Shown here: piece after piece, positions 24,061 through 36,347 of the stretch
Layout: every line of letters starts with the position of its first letter
Numbering within the stretch: position 1 is the stretch's first letter
Source of the DNA: Thinopyrum elongatum
Taxonomy: Eukaryota; Streptophyta; Magnoliopsida; Poales; Poaceae
Direction of reading: 5' to 3'
Length of the DNA stretch: 64,000 nucleotides
NCBI GenBank assembly: GCA_011799875.1
Contig: CM022302.1
Span: 53,426,456-53,490,455 of the forward strand
Made by a program: the position numbers and the translations under genes
Notes under the pieces: model-generated
What the model was told of the DNA's origin: nothing
What the model saw: the letters and a program-made list of their open reading frames with translations, nothing else
Databases searched by the model: none

Positions 24061-24813
24061 CCTGAGTCTCTTCTTGGAAGCTTCACACTTGAGCTAAGCT
24101 GCTTCTGGTTTTAGAGCCATGTTATAGAACTGATCGAACTGAGTAGGCTCCAAAAGAACGAGAGCTAGCTGAAGGTCTTCTCTGAGGCCACCCCTGAAGT
24201 AGTAGATCATGCTCTTCTCATCTGGGACGTCTTGCTTTGCATAGCGAGCAAGATTCTGAAACTTGATGTTATATTGATACACAGACATGTTGCCTTTCTT
24301 GAGATTGCGGAATTGCTCACGCATGCTATCGACAACACTTGTTGGAATATGATGAGCATGGAAGTCACGGCAGAAGTTGGTCCAGCTGATCACTCGACCC
24401 CCTCTGGATTCTTTGTACTGCTGCCACCAATCTGCTGCTTGGTCCTTGAGCTGGAAGGAAGCGAACTTGACGTAGTCCTTAGGTCTGACATTGCTGCACT
24501 CAAAATGCTTGTTGATGTCCGCGAGCCAATCATCAGCATCCATGGCCTCGACACAAGTGCTGAACGTCTTTGGCTGATTAGCGAGGAACTGACTGAGTGT
24601 AGCAAACTAAGGTTGATTGTTGAAATGCCCTTGACCTTGATTGCCTTGGCCTTGGCTGCGCTCTTGCATAAGCTGAATTAGCATCTGAGTATTGGCGTTG
24701 GTGGCCGCCATCAAAGCTTGCCATGCCTCCGGAGGCGGAGGAGGTGGCGGAGGGGGAGGTTCCGACTGCTCTCCTTCATCATGGTTCGGATTCTGACGAG
24801 TTGCGGGAGCCAT
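24061..24813 (-). pseudogene. Element B Gag N-terminal half (split by element C)
   Basis: The likely start is MAPATRQNPNHDEGEQ at 24813 rather than the upstream MVVLTD at 24846. A run of about ten prolines and a Gln/Gly-rich stretch lead to the Gag core: MDADDWLADINKHF, VKFASFQLKDQAADWW, FHAHHIPTSVVDSM and YRGGL-like YYFRGGLREDLQ. Two in-frame TAG stops break it (about 24607 and 24094), both explained by CAG-to-TAG changes. The frame continues across the element C insertion into 10712. Gag forms the particle of the retrotransposon. Confidence 0.88.
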
Positions 24814-25866
24814 CCTGAAGAAGATGACGTCCGTTAGAACCACCATTGAAAATGATAGATAAGCTGAATCAAAGGCTAGACATGTGCAATGTAGTCTTCA
24901 CAATGAGTATCCAAACAGAGAGATTGAACGAATGCATTCCAAAGTTAATATGATACAACCATTTGAATGAGAAGCCACTTGGAACGATTGGATTAACAAA
25001 GCAAGGTATCAGCTGGATACAAACATATGACAGAGATTTCACCCAACATGTTCGCGACGAGGCCCCATGGGCACGACGTACAGTGGACGTCACGAATGAC
25101 AAACAAGACGTCCCCAAATCGGCATAGCCAAGAATTCTTTAAGACGCCTCGCGACCACTGTAAATCGACCGTGAAAAATGAACCACTAGACGTTGGACCC
25201 CAATCTCAACTCATACATTTGTCGGAAAGGATTCGTGGGTACTACTTGAATTCCCACCTATTAACTCCCGAAACTTTCTGGTTATGCAATCTGGTGTTGG
25301 TGATATAGGGAGGCACAAATATCTAAAACAACTAACAAGCCCTATGCTCCAACTATATCCATCCTTCAACACATAACCAAGAAACCTTTGGAAATCGTGT
25401 ACCTCAGACCTTCGAAAACATCCGATATACTAGTTGTGGCAATACATCTGATCGCTCTCCCCAGTACTGGGTGTCGTCAAACTACTCTCACCACAAAGAG
25501 TATAGAAGCGTTTTCGATGTCGGTGTCCTCTGGTATTCCGGAACTGAAACGATAAACACTGTGATGAAAACACCTTGGAGCTCAACTCCCCGGGACTCTG
25601 CCACAACACCTAAATGTTAGGAGGCACCAAGACAGAATCCCCGTCACAATGATATCGGAATGATTCCACAATACTCGCGTGATCCTAAAAAAAAATTGAG
25701 TGAAAAAGGATAGAAGAGTGAGAAAACACCTACATCACGAGTCCTTACCAGAGCGACGAAGGGGATAAGGAGTAAAAAGAATTCCTACTCTCCGATATAA
25801 CTAAGACTCAAAATAGTTTTGTTCTAGACTCGTCAGCAGTTCGATCAAGCAGTGGCTCCTATAGTC
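24814..25866 (-). other. Untranslated leader of element B
   Basis: About 1 kb between the primer-binding site and the Gag ATG, with no convincing ORF on either strand. The packaging signal is expected here but is not recognisable by eye. Confidence 0.6.
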
Positions 25867-25885
25867 GGCATGGCTCTGAATACCA
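25867..25885 (-). other. Primer-binding site of element B (Met-tRNA type)
   Basis: On the minus strand TGGTATTCAGAGCCATGCC lies 3 bp after the LTR end. It is close to TGGTATCAGAGC, the complement of initiator methionine tRNA used by chromoviruses. Confidence 0.8.
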
Positions 25886-28568
25886 ACTTGTAACGCCCAA
25901 GATGCAATTCTATCCCAATCATGTGATGAACTCATGATTGGGGCACAGTCGCATTTTGGACGCGTAGCAAGGTGGCATACAAATTCATACAACCAAGTGA
26001 ATAGATAGAATATGAGATCCAAGCAACACTTGCCCCAGAATAGCATAAATATGACAATCATCATACAATCATCCATACATAAGTACTGTCCGACTACGGA
26101 CTAGATAGAAAAGGAAAAGCCACCCTGCTACTAGGCCCACGGATACTCTGACTAGGTCCTCTACTACTCGTCCGGGTAAGTAACATAGAAACATCCACGA
26201 TCTTCATCGAACTCCCACTGGAGCTCAGTGGCATCTCCTGCATCGGACTCAACGGTACCTGCAACTGTGTTTGTAGTTTTCTGTGAGCCACGGAGACTCA
26301 GCAATCACATCACCCACGGTTTCAAGACTAACAAAGCTTAAATGGGTAAGGCAAGGATAAGTGGTGGAGTTGCAGCAAGCACTAAGCATAAGTATGGTGG
26401 CTATCTTACGAATACAGGAACAAGGTGAGAAGCTACGTGAATGGTCGCCTACTGGTAATGATCAAGAAGTGATCCTGAACTACTTACGTTCAAATATAAC
26501 ACCATCATGTTCTCTTCCCGAACCTCGTTGAAAAGAGACCATCACGGTTACACACGCGGTTGGTGTATTTTAAAGAGTTTAGTGTCAAGTTCACTACAAC
26601 CGGATATTAAAAATTCCCATCTGCCACATAACTGCGGGCACGGCTTTCGAAAGATCAAACCCTGCAGGGGTGTCCCAACTTAGCCCATGACAGGCTCTCA
26701 CGATCAACGGAGGAAAATCCTCCTCCCGGAACAACCCGATCAAGCTCGGAATCCCGGTTCACAAGACATTTCGACAATGGTAAAACAAAACCAGCAAGAC
26801 CTCCCGACATGCCGACACCCTGATAGTAGCCACGCGTATCTCGTCTCAGGCCATGATCGGATGGGACATCCTACGAATAAAACCAGACCTCAAGTTTCCC
26901 CGGGGTGGCCCCGCAATCTATCCGGTTTGGACCAACACTCATGAGGAGCACTGGCCCGGGTTGTTGATTAAGAATCCTCGGGTTAATTACTCCCTATGCA
27001 AGTTTTAGTTGTTATTAGGCAAATGGTAAAACCAAAGTTGGGCCTTGCTGGAAGAGTTTTATTCAAAGCGAACTGTCAAGGGGGGCCCATAAACCGCGAC
27101 CGTGTTAGGAACGCAAAAACAAGGAACATAACACCGGTATAACGGAAACTAATGCGGCAAGAGTGGAACAAATCACCAAGCAAAAGGCCAAGCCTTCCAC
27201 CCTTTACCAAGTATATAGATGCATTAATTAAATAATAGATATTGTGATATCCCAAGATATCCATGTCCCAACATGGAACAACCTGCAACTAGCAACGCTA
27301 TAAGAGGGGCTGAGCAAAAGCGGTAACATAGCCAAACAACGGTTTGCTAGGAAGGTGGGTTAGAGGCTTTTCATGGAAATATGGGAGGCTTGGTAAACAA
27401 GTGGTAGGTACCACGACATAGCGATAGAACGAACAACTAGCAAGCAAAGATAGAAGTGATATCGGGGGTAATGATCATCTTGCCTGAATTATCCTCAGAG
27501 GAAACGAAAGCTTGCTCCTCGTGAACGTACTCGACAGGGTCCTCGTTCACGAACTCATCTCCCGGCTCTACCCAAAGCAAGAACACAAGCAACGGAACAA
27601 CAATCAATCACGATGCAATGCGCAAACAACATGATGCAAGACATGACATGGGATGCAAGATATGATGTGCAATGCATATGAGTGCTCCGGAAGGGGAAAT
27701 GATGAACATGGCACCATCTTGGTAATCCAAGCATCCCACTGGATAGATTGGAAGATTTCGGTTGAAATCGATATAAAAATCATCGGAATCGGATGCACGG
27801 TTTGAAAATGATAAGCAAAACAAAATGCAATGCAATCTGTTTAAAACAGCAACATGGCCACTTGGATGCAACATGTAGATATGCTACAGCACTCCAACAT
27901 GAAAACAAAAGGAATGGCAGTGAATTAGATGTCAAGCACTACAAAACATGATTACTGAGCTACTGCTGGAAACCACTAGAACCTGCTTAAAACATCATGG
28001 CAATATTGCAAATGATAACAGGGTTACAGACTCATGTGGGCATGTTTACAAGCTTGTGGCACTCATCATAGTGGACTTTATGGCATGGAATAAAATCTAG
28101 CATGAATTAGACATGAAAATGAAGCTATACAGATGCAAAATTACCATATAGCATGTTTGAATTTAATCACACAAAAATGTCAAAACAGCAATATAATGTA
28201 AAATGGCATGTGTGCAAACTTGCTCAAATGAAGAAACGGATGCCACGAATGGATTCCTTGGATTTTTCTAGCCCGAAAACATATATAATATGTTAGGGTT
28301 CTTATAGAAAAATCCCCACAAATACTATAAGTGAGAATCTGCCTAAAATGGAAATGAGCAGAAATGGCATTTTCCTTATTTGGAAACATCCAGAAATGGA
28401 CTAACCCGAAATGGAAAGATTCCACTTCCTGAAAAGGAATATTCGCTGGGATAAAATAAATAAAAGAAAAAAAACAAGGAGGGGGCATTGAGTCTATGGC
28501 AGGTGGGTCCTGCGTGTCAGGGACTCATCCAGAGCAAGAAAAAGGGGGGATTTAAACCGCGCCCGCGG

Positions 28569-28622
28569 GGGATCGAACCCAGGTCTCCCCGGTGCGGTCG
28601 TGCGCAGTCAACCACTAGGCTA
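28569..28622 (-). other. tRNA-like Pol III promoter segment, second copy in the B LTR
   Basis: The A-box-like TAGCCTAGTGG (28622-28612) and B-box-like GGGTTCGATCCC (28580-28569) are both kept relative to the copy at 5359-5412, although the sequence between them differs at several positions. Confidence 0.6.
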
Positions 28623-29365
28623 CGGCAAGGCTGGTGACAGTAGGGGGGCTCGTGTTCTTAAGAGAGAGCCCAGAGTCGAGCTCCTCTGTTTAGACAGAGA
28701 AGACAACGGCTGGGACGACGGTGCCGGCGAGGGCAGTCGTGGCAATGGCGGGGCTAGAGAGGCCGCAGCAGGAGTGCGGGATTGAATGGGCAGCGCGAGC
28801 GTGGTCGCGTGCGCGCAACAGAGGGTTGGCTGCCGATCTGCTAAAGGCCTCGGGTGCACGGGGTGCAGCGGATCAGCAAAACGCTACGGTTTTCAGACTT
28901 TGCCGGAGCAGCGAGAGCGAGAGTGCGACGCGAACCCGACCCTAGCGACGTCTACTGCGACTGATATGCGGCAGGAGAAGAGATAGGGGGAGCAGGTATA
29001 CCTAACTCACCCTAAGACACGGCGAAGCTGACGGATACGCGGCGGAGGCGACCGGAGCGAGCTCTGATCTTGGCGAAGATGTTGTCCGTGAAGCAGGGGA
29101 GGAAGAGGACGACGGGGAGGTAGATCCAGGGGTCATGGCGTCGCGTGTGTTGTGTTAGAAGGACGCAGGGGCATCGGTTGTCCTCTCCACGGCGACAGGC
29201 GGGTCGGAGGCGCGACGTGGACGGTTACCCCGAGCTCGAGCTCTTGCTCAGCTGGAGCATGGTGGACAGGGCGACCGCGTGGCGTGGCTAGCCTTACCTA
29301 GCGGCGGCGAGGGAAGAAGATGAGGGGGATCGGTCGAGGAGGAACCCTAGGGCACCGGGGACATG

Positions 29366-29374
29366 TTATATAGG
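29366..29374 (-). promoter_or_regulatory. LTR TATA box of element B
   Basis: CCTATATAA on the minus strand in the 5' LTR, about 3.5 kb from the start of the gag-side LTR end. The same motif is at 6120-6128 in the 3' LTR. Confidence 0.5.
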
Positions 29375-30226
29375 GCTAGCGATGCTTCTCCGGCCGTCAA
29401 ATCGACCGGACGTCGACGTGTCGCGTCTGGATGTCCTGCCGTACAGGGAAGACGATGCTCTTGTCGCTAGCGGGCTGGATGGGCTGCTGCTGCTACGGTT
29501 GGGCTGCAGGTAAGGGAGAGGCCCAAGTGGGATCGCTGGGAAGTCTCTCTCTCCCTTCTTCTTTTCTTTAAATCTTTTCTTCAAGCAGAAAAGCAAGAAA
29601 AAGGCCAGAGAGCAAGGCAATGAAATAGGATGAGATAAAAATATATCTGAGGTCCTGAATTTATGAAGCATTTGAATAAATTGCTTTGGGCACTTTTAGA
29701 GGTAGAAAAATAAAACAAGTTTGAATATGATTCAAACTTGAGGCATTTTTGAACCTAACCAAAACAACTTCAAAAGAGCTGAAATTTGGCAGAGAGGTTT
29801 ATACCATGGTGTGAGACTATTAGGGAAAAGTTGGACATTAATGGAGGAGGGTAAAATGTCACTTGCAAAAATAAAAGAAGGGAGAAGGGAAGGTAATGAT
29901 GCAAGGGATATTTGCAAGATGACAATGCACAACAACATAGCAATGATCATGATGCATCACATGATGGCATAAGCAAAATGACAATGATGCACAAATGCAA
30001 TATGGCAAGTGGTGAGTAATGCATAGCAAGGAATATGATGCACCACATGATAACACATGAATGAGCAAATACAATATGACAAGATAAGCATGACAAAAGT
30101 AATACATAAAGCAACAAACGAAACCAAATGGAGCCACAAATGAAGGTACCCACTTGGAATTAGATGAGGATCAAGTTGGATATATTGCCCAAAAGGGAAG
30201 TGTTACAAATGGGGTGTTACAAAATT

Positions 30227-30685
30227 ATCTTACAGAATTTTTATGCTCAGCTTTCTCATGATGATCAAACCATGCTCGATTCTTCTTTGACTGGCTCCTT
30301 TACAAAGAAAACTATTGAATTCAGATGGGATCTTCTGGAAAGAATTAAATGCAACTCCGAAGATTGGGAGCTCGACAAAGGTAATGAGTCAGGTATAATA
30401 CTTGAGTTCAATTGTGTTAAATCTTTTATGGATACTGATGATTTTCATAAGTTTAGCACTAAATATGGACTTGAGTCTGAGATAGTAGCTTCGTTTTGTG
30501 AATCATTTGCTACTCATATTGACCTCCTAAGGAGAAGTGGTTTAAATATCATCCCCATGTTAAAGAAAAGATAGAGGAACCAGTTAGTGTTAAAGAAGAA
30601 ATAATTGTTTACCATGTTGATCCAGTTGTGCCTACTTCTTACATTCAGAAACCACCTTTTCCTGTTAGGATTAAGGAACATGCTT
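30227..30685 (+). pseudogene. Gag of element A, 3' part, ending at a chimeric junction
   Basis: Gag resumes directly after the AAATT duplication in the frame left at 2669. It includes NFYAQLSHDDQTMLDSS and FCESFATHIDL. A one-base loss near 30525 shifts the frame; the original frame then carries KPPFPVRIKEHA, the usual end of Gag in this group. At about 30670-30690 the sequence passes in frame into a Tat-type protease fragment (element G). Everything of A that should follow (protease, RT, RNase H, integrase) is missing. This copy is non-functional. Confidence 0.75.
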
Positions 30686-30856
30686 ACTTAAAGCTCAAGA
30701 TGCCTAGACCCCGCGGCGTTATCACAGTCAATGGAAACATGGAACGCTCCCTCTGTACCGAGGAGCACACCGCGGCCCTTGCAGCCGAGGTACAGAGCGG
30801 CCTTATCAAGACGAACACTCCACCGGCCATCAAGCCTCCGGACACTATTAAATGAG
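30686..30856 (+). pseudogene. Protease C-terminal fragment of element G
   Basis: YLKLKMPRPRGVITVNGN resembles the conserved motif at the end of Tat protease domains; element C has LQLKMPGYKGTLTV and element F has LKMKMPGTKGIITI at the same place. An acidic/alanine-rich tail and a stop (near 30853) follow. The active-site part is missing. The frame is shared with the end of A's Gag, giving an open chimera at 30628-30855. Confidence 0.65.
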
Positions 30857-32305
30857 CCCGGCCTACTCTGCAGAACGACAGCTCGGTTAATCCGGCGCTA
30901 GACTAGCAGTTTTGCCTCCGTCAACCGCCCCATCTAATCGCGGCATATGTACCACGTGTGCATAACTACGCACTCAAAATACCTTGGGCGACGACGGAGG
31001 CACTCCGCAGACGAGGTCCATAATACGGCTCAACCCTATTCGGACCTTAATCTCCTTATTTTTTTCTCTTTTCTCTCATATTACAGGTTCCTTAAAACCT
31101 AAAGTCACTTTACAGTGGCACAGGGCCCTTTCCCAGGCCCCTTCTACATACATGATCGTCGATCCTTTCACAGGATCCTCCACCAAGGCGAAAAGCGGCG
31201 CAGACGTGCGGCAGGGTGTCCAAAGGATCTTCACGATACATTTTCTTTTTTAGGACCTGTATACAGCTTTCCCTTGTTTTCAAAATCCTCGGCATGTAAA
31301 ATAGCCCTGATGCTTATAGCATTATCTGTAAAAGCACATTTTGACGTATCAATCAGACTATAATGGAAACAGTTTTTACCAACCCTATTCAGTATTGGTT
31401 TATTTCATAATATGTATTCCCTCTTCATGTCAGATCGGCATATACACTTCGGCATAGATTAAAATGCCAGGGGCTCTATTCGGCCATCTATATTTTCAAA
31501 AAAAAAGTCCGAACACTTTTATAGTGCACTTCGGCGTCCCGAATATTGCATTATATGCATCAGCTCCGAATCATGTCTTTGGTCCATAGTTGGGTTAACC
31601 GGCTCCTGTGGTTACTACCTTACGTTTCGCTAGTTCGGCTAGGGTAGTAAAGGGAGAACTACTGCGATTTTGTTTCTGGTTCGTCCGGTCAAGCACCTTA
31701 GTAGAGAAAGCCGAAAACTGACCGTCATGGTGTGGCGAGAGCTGGTCAGCTATTCGGCGACTTGCTATAAATCTTTTTGCGATTTCTTCCGTATTATGCG
31801 AAGGACTGGCCTATGTCCGGTCATGTGCTCAAGGCATCCCAGTTCGGATGGCCGCATACGCACCAGGGGCTAGTACTTAGCCCCACCGTCAAACTCCTAT
31901 GGCTAAGTGAAAGTGCTAAAGCCGCATAGTCTGATTGCCTGGTTCGCCTACGCAGACACCTCCTTCACGGACCAAGACATTGGGTCAAGAGTGATCATGT
32001 GTTATTCCGAACACCCCCGTAGTATCTACGTGGGGGCTGAAGCCGACGACTGGCATACTTTCAAGATAACAAAATACGGCCGCACAGGAGGCAAGCAATT
32101 CCAGATAAATATATTACAAAGCCTTGGTTTATAAAACAACGTCTGGGTAGCTCCGATACATTCACTCAAATATGATATCTTTTGAGCATTGGCCCTCTAT
32201 TAAGCGGGCACCCTCAAGGACATCTACAAAATACCGCTCTGGCTTGCGGTGGTCCTTGCCTTCGGGTGGGCCCTCGACCGCCATGAAGGTGGCCTTCATC
32301 TTTGC
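30857..32305. other. Untranslated spacer of element G
   Basis: About 1.4 kb without a convincing ORF. In C and F the positions after protease hold RT, RNase H and integrase; none is found here on either strand. A small inverted repeat around 32013-32036 (CCCCCGTAG...TACGTGGGGG) is present. The part near 32170-32305 is probably the former C-terminal end of the antisense gene. Confidence 0.5.
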
Positions 32306-35300
32306 CTAGTGCATCTTGACATGGGCAAAGGCCATCCACGCGCCTTCTATGCACACCGAGCGCTTGACAGCTTCAATCTGGGGCAGCGCATCGGCAAGTC
32401 GCTGCACCAGGCCGAAGTAACTGCTAGGAATGGGTTCGGTTGGCCACAGCTGGACTATGACGTCCTTCATGGCCAATCCGGACATCATGTGCAGCTCTGC
32501 CAGTTGCATCATGTGGTTGTTCAACAGCGCCGGACGCTCCGACGCCACGAACTATGACTAGAACAGCTTCTCGGTCGTGTGCCCCTCCTGGGCCCGGAAG
32601 AACTGCGCGGCATCGGCGGCACTCTTCGAAAGATCCGCAAATGCGTCTGGAGAACTCCATAGTCGAGTGAGCAAGGCATATCTTTGACCACCAAATATAG
32701 TCTGCAGAAGAAAGGGCTTACCAGCCGCTATCTGTTCGGACTACCATATTTCCTCGCGAGCTGCCCGGGACTCGGTCCTTGCCTCCGTGGCCTCTTGGAA
32801 GTCCTTGTCGAGTTCGGCCGCCTGGGCCTTATTCTTCTCCTCCAAGGACTCGCACTTGCCGGCGGCATCCTTGAGCGCTTGCTCCACTTCGGTCACCCTC
32901 TCCTCGTACTGGCAACGGGCGACTTGTTCGGCCTTTAAATCTGCAGCCGCTTTGTTCACCTTCGCCTCCTCCTTGGCTTGGGCATGGACACTCTTGAGGG
33001 TCTCGACCTCGGCTGCGCTGCCTGCAATCATACAGATAGCAGCGCATGAGTTTAAACTCAGAATTTGCATATCAATTCAGGCATATGCGAGATATTTCAA
33101 ACATACCTTGCGCCTCATCGAACCGTTTGTTCATGTGGTCGATATCATCATCAGCCAGCTGCAGCCTCCGCTTGAGATCGGAAACTTCAGCGGCCTGGGC
33201 GGTTGCCGCCAACATGGAAGCCTGTTATACAATATAAAAGTATGTCACCTATTTCGAATACTGTATGATCCTCTGTCTGGCTTTTTCAAAACCAGATGGA
33301 GTCTTAGGGGATACTATCTATGCACAGGTCTGTCCCTTAATGAAAAGCATCTAGAGCATTATGTCGCATACCTCAAAGCCTGTTAGCAGGCTGGTGAAGG
33401 CTTCGTTCAGCCCGCTCTTGGCAGACTGAATCTTCTCAACCACCACACCCATCAGGGTGCGGTGTTCCTCCACAATGGCAGCACGTCGTAGTGCTCCACC
33501 ATGGTATTCGGCGCCTTCGGATTAGTGGAGGTCGCCGTCGGAGCTGATGCTCCCCACTCCTTTGAAGGGGGCTGCTCGCCTGACTCTGGGGCCATATTGG
33601 TCTCCGGAATGATGTCCGGCTGGGGGCCGGATTGCTCAGGACCCCCGCCGTCGGTCGCTATTGGGGTCGTCCCCTCCATGCCTTCGGCAGCCGAGGTATT
33701 GTCCTCGGGCGCCTTCTCGACAGCCTCGCTTGCCCCTCCGTGGCCTGGAGAGGTCCTTCGGGACAACACCTCGGTGTCATCCACGGTGATTGGCGAAGGG
33801 GCTCGCGGTGGCGTCTCACTCACTGGCATCTCGGGTGGCAGAGAACTCCCTTCAGATAGCGATGGTTGGGGGAGCTCGCGGGCTGGGCTGAAATACACAA
33901 TATGGTATGTTATATTACAACCGTAACAGACCGAATATTTGCTAAGTATCCTTTTTCGACACTTACGATTCGGCCAGGGGTTTTTCCCTGCGGCGCCTCT
34001 TGGGGGTGTGTTCAGCCTCCGAATCCGAACCGTCCGAGAGGGTTATCTTCTCCCTCTTGGACGCCCCTCCTCCGGGTCAGCGGAGGCGGCCCTTTTCTTC
34101 TTTCCCCCCTTTAGGGGAGAACCACTTTCCGCCTCCTCCTCCTCTTCATCTTCATCCCCCTCGTGGGAGGAGTGGGCTTTGGTTTCTCCGGACACTGCGT
34201 CCGAATTACCCTTACGGCGGAGGCCGCCCTTGGCCTCCTTGCCTTTCTTCTTGGCCTTCTTCTCCGGCGCCTGATATGGCGCCGGAACTAGCATCCTCGT
34301 TAGCAGAGGATTGGCTGAGTCTTCAGGTAGTGGAGCCAGACACTTGATCCGCTCCACCTTCGCTGTCCAGCCCTGAATGAAAGAATGGAAATCTCAGTAT
34401 AACCTTTGATGTATTTACCAAAAGTTGTGTTCGGAACCAAAATACTCACAGGAGTGGCCGGATTCTCGCCGTCGAGGCCGATGTCTTCGTTCTTCTTCGG
34501 CCACGTCTTCTGGGCCTTGAAGAGCAGCTTCCAGATCTCTTCGTGTGTTGTACCGAAGAAGCGCTGCAGGGTCCGGGGACCTTCCGGATTCAACTCCCAC
34601 ATATGGAGAGGCCGTAGTTGGCAGGGGAGGATCCGGCGGAAGAGCATCACCTGAATCACGTCAGTAAGACTGGTATTTTTGCTTATTATATTTTTGATGC
34701 GCTTCTGCAGCATCATCACTTCCGTGGTCGACCCCCAGTCCAGACCCTTGTTGGTCCATGACGCTAGCCGCATTGGGGGTCCGGATCTGAACTCAGGAGC
34801 GGCCGCCCATCTGGCGCCGCGGAGTTCGGTGATGTAGAACCACTCCTGTTGCCAGACCTTGATGGTCTCCACAAAGGCCCCTTTAGGCCAAATGGTGTTT
34901 GGGAGTTTTCTCACCATGGCACCACCGCACTCCGCATGCTGCCCGTCGACCACCTTCGGCTTCACATTAAACACTTTTAGCCATAGGCCGAAGTGTGGGG
35001 GGATGCGGAGTAGCGCCTCGCACACGACGATAAACGCCGAGATGTGGAGGAAAGAATTTGGGGCTAGATCATGGAAATCTAGCCTGTAGTAGAACATGAG
35101 ACCGCGGACAAAGGGGTGGAGGGGAAACCCTAATCGCGGAGGAAATGGGGAATGAATACAACCCTTTCACCGAGCTCTGGAGTGGGTATGATTTGATACT
35201 TGGCTGGGAGCCTGTGCGCGATCTCCGCGGATATATATCCCGCCCCCCGGAGCTCCTTGATGTCCTTCTCCGTGATGGAGGAGGCCTCCCACTTGCCCTT

Positions 35301-35318
35301 CAAGCCAGATCCATACAT
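32306..35318 (-). pseudogene. Antisense gene of Tat element G, multi-exon
   Basis: The start is at 35318 (MYGSGLKGKWEASSITEKDI). Exon 1 (35318-34450) holds the plant aORF domain (SFLHISAFIVVCEALLRIPP, WQQEWFYITE, FRRILPCQLRPLHMWE). Probable further exons on the minus strand are 34373-33967 (Lys/Glu-rich), 33887-33372, 33221-33107, 33021-32722 (coiled coil with many Glu/Ala/Lys) and 32701-32306. All joins have GT/AG borders (GTGAGT, GTAAGT, GTATGC, GTATGT, GTAAGC). Damage: frame breaks near 35145 and 34050, stops near 32727 and 32540, and probably a premature stop at 32306. It faces the LTR and is antisense to the element. Function is unknown. Confidence 0.78.
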
Positions 35319-35430
35319 GACTGGAGAAGTTGGCGGCGGTGGGAAAGATTGAAGCTTGGGCGCTGGAGCTTGAGGATGGGAAAACAGGAGAAGGAAAAAG
35401 GCGTGGGGAAAAAAGAGGGATCTTTATCTA

Positions 35431-35439
35431 CTTATATAG
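35431..35439 (-). promoter_or_regulatory. TATA box of the antisense gene of element G
   Basis: CCTATATAA(G) on the minus strand, about 115 bp upstream of the ATG at 35318, outside the LTR. It is placed like the TATA boxes of the antisense genes in C and F. Confidence 0.55.
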
Positions 35440-35871
35440 GCAATGAATATTAAGCGCCCGCCCCTCAAGCCTTAAAACTCGCCTGTTCCCAATGGGTCGA
35501 GCGAATGGCGCGGTTGGATTACCCAAGCCCGTATCGATGAGGATCCCGCAATAAGTGGACACGATCTCCGCTTTGACGAGACGTGTCAATAGAGGCCGTG
35601 TTTCGAAACATGAAACGGGAGGCCGAAACACAGTTCGAAATGATAGAGGCTAGACGTGACGTTTCACCAAAAAAGTTTTCAGTTGATAGACGCTACTTTG
35701 ACTAAGCATTTTAACTTCGTGGTTGAGGGTTGCGATTGTCATGCAGAGCCGGATACAGTTCTTTTATTCAGAAGATCGCTTTGGAGTATTCAGAGGAGGA
35801 ACCCGCCTTGCAATGCCGAATACAATCTGCACGCCGAACATGTCGTCATTGAAGACTGGTTCAGGGGCTAC

Positions 35872-36347
35872 TGAGGGAGTCCTGGATTACGGGGTCCTCG
35901 GGTGGCCGGGCTATGTGGCATGGGCCGGACTGATGGGCTGTGAAGATACAAGGCAGAAGCCCTTTCGTCGTGTCCGGGTGGGACTCTCCTTTGTGTGGAT
36001 GGCATGTTTTGCATCCAGATGTGTAGTTTCCTTCCTCTGTAAACCGACTCTGTACAACCCTAGCCCCCTCCGGTGCCTATATAAACCGGAGGGTTTGGTC
36101 CGTGGAGGCCATCAGAATTTTCATTGGCTAGACAGCTAGGGTTTAGCCATTACAATCTCGAGGTAGATCAACTCTTGTAACCCCCATACTCATCAAATAC
36201 AATCAAGCAAGATGTAGTGTTTTACCTCCATTAAGAGGGCCCGAACCTGGGTAAAACATCGTGTTCCCTTTGTCCCTTGTCACCCTCGATCCTCAGATAG
36301 ACAGTTCGGGACCCCTTACCCAAGATCGGCCGGTTTTGACACAGACA
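35872..36347 (+). repeat. 3' LTR of element G (Fatima-like)
   Basis: 476 bp, starting TGAGGGAGTCC and ending ACAGACA. A TATA box (CTATATAAA) is at 36078-36086. No matching 5' LTR is in the window. The bases after it (CCTGC, 36348-36352) would be the duplication, but the left partner is lost. Confidence 0.8.

Larger units (their letters stand above)
2670..30221 (-). mobile_element. Element B: chromovirus Gypsy retrotransposon with 4.3-kb LTRs
   Basis: The LTRs are 2670-6976 and 25889-30221 (TGTAACGCCC...GGGGTGTTACA). The target duplication AAATT is intact at 2665-2669 and 30222-30226. The primer site is complementary to initiator-Met tRNA (TGGTAT...AGAGCC). The gag-pol order on the minus strand is Gag with a CCHC knuckle, protease, RT, RNase H, integrase, chromodomain. 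Very long LTRs plus a chromodomain fit the Tekay/Del lineage. Element C is inserted in its gag. Without C, the element is about 14.2 kb. A 360-bp LTR sample (3301-3660 against 26521-26880) shows about 16 differences (4.4%). Confidence 0.92.
25889..30221 (-). repeat. 5' LTR of element B (4,333 bp)
   Basis: On the minus strand TGTAACACCCC...GGGCGTTACA. It carries the TATA box at 29366-29374 and a tRNA-like segment at 28569-28622. The length is close to the 3' LTR (4,307 bp), with several indels between them. It is bordered on the right by the AAATT duplication. No gene is seen in it. Confidence 0.92.
30686..36347 (+). mobile_element. Element G: Tat-type retrotransposon fragment (Fatima-like), 5' truncated, no pol
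   Basis: The 3' LTR (35872-36347, TGAGGGAGTCCTGG...TTTTGACACAGACA) closely resembles the abundant Triticeae family I remember as Fatima. A polypurine stretch (TTCAGGGGCTAC) precedes it. Inside are only a protease end fragment, a spacer and a minus-strand multi-exon antisense gene. The 5' LTR, most of gag-pro, and all RT, RNase H and integrase are absent. Either a pol-less family was truncated, or a deletion joined it to A's gag. It sits next to an Athila-type LTR remnant into which it probably inserted. Confidence 0.75.
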
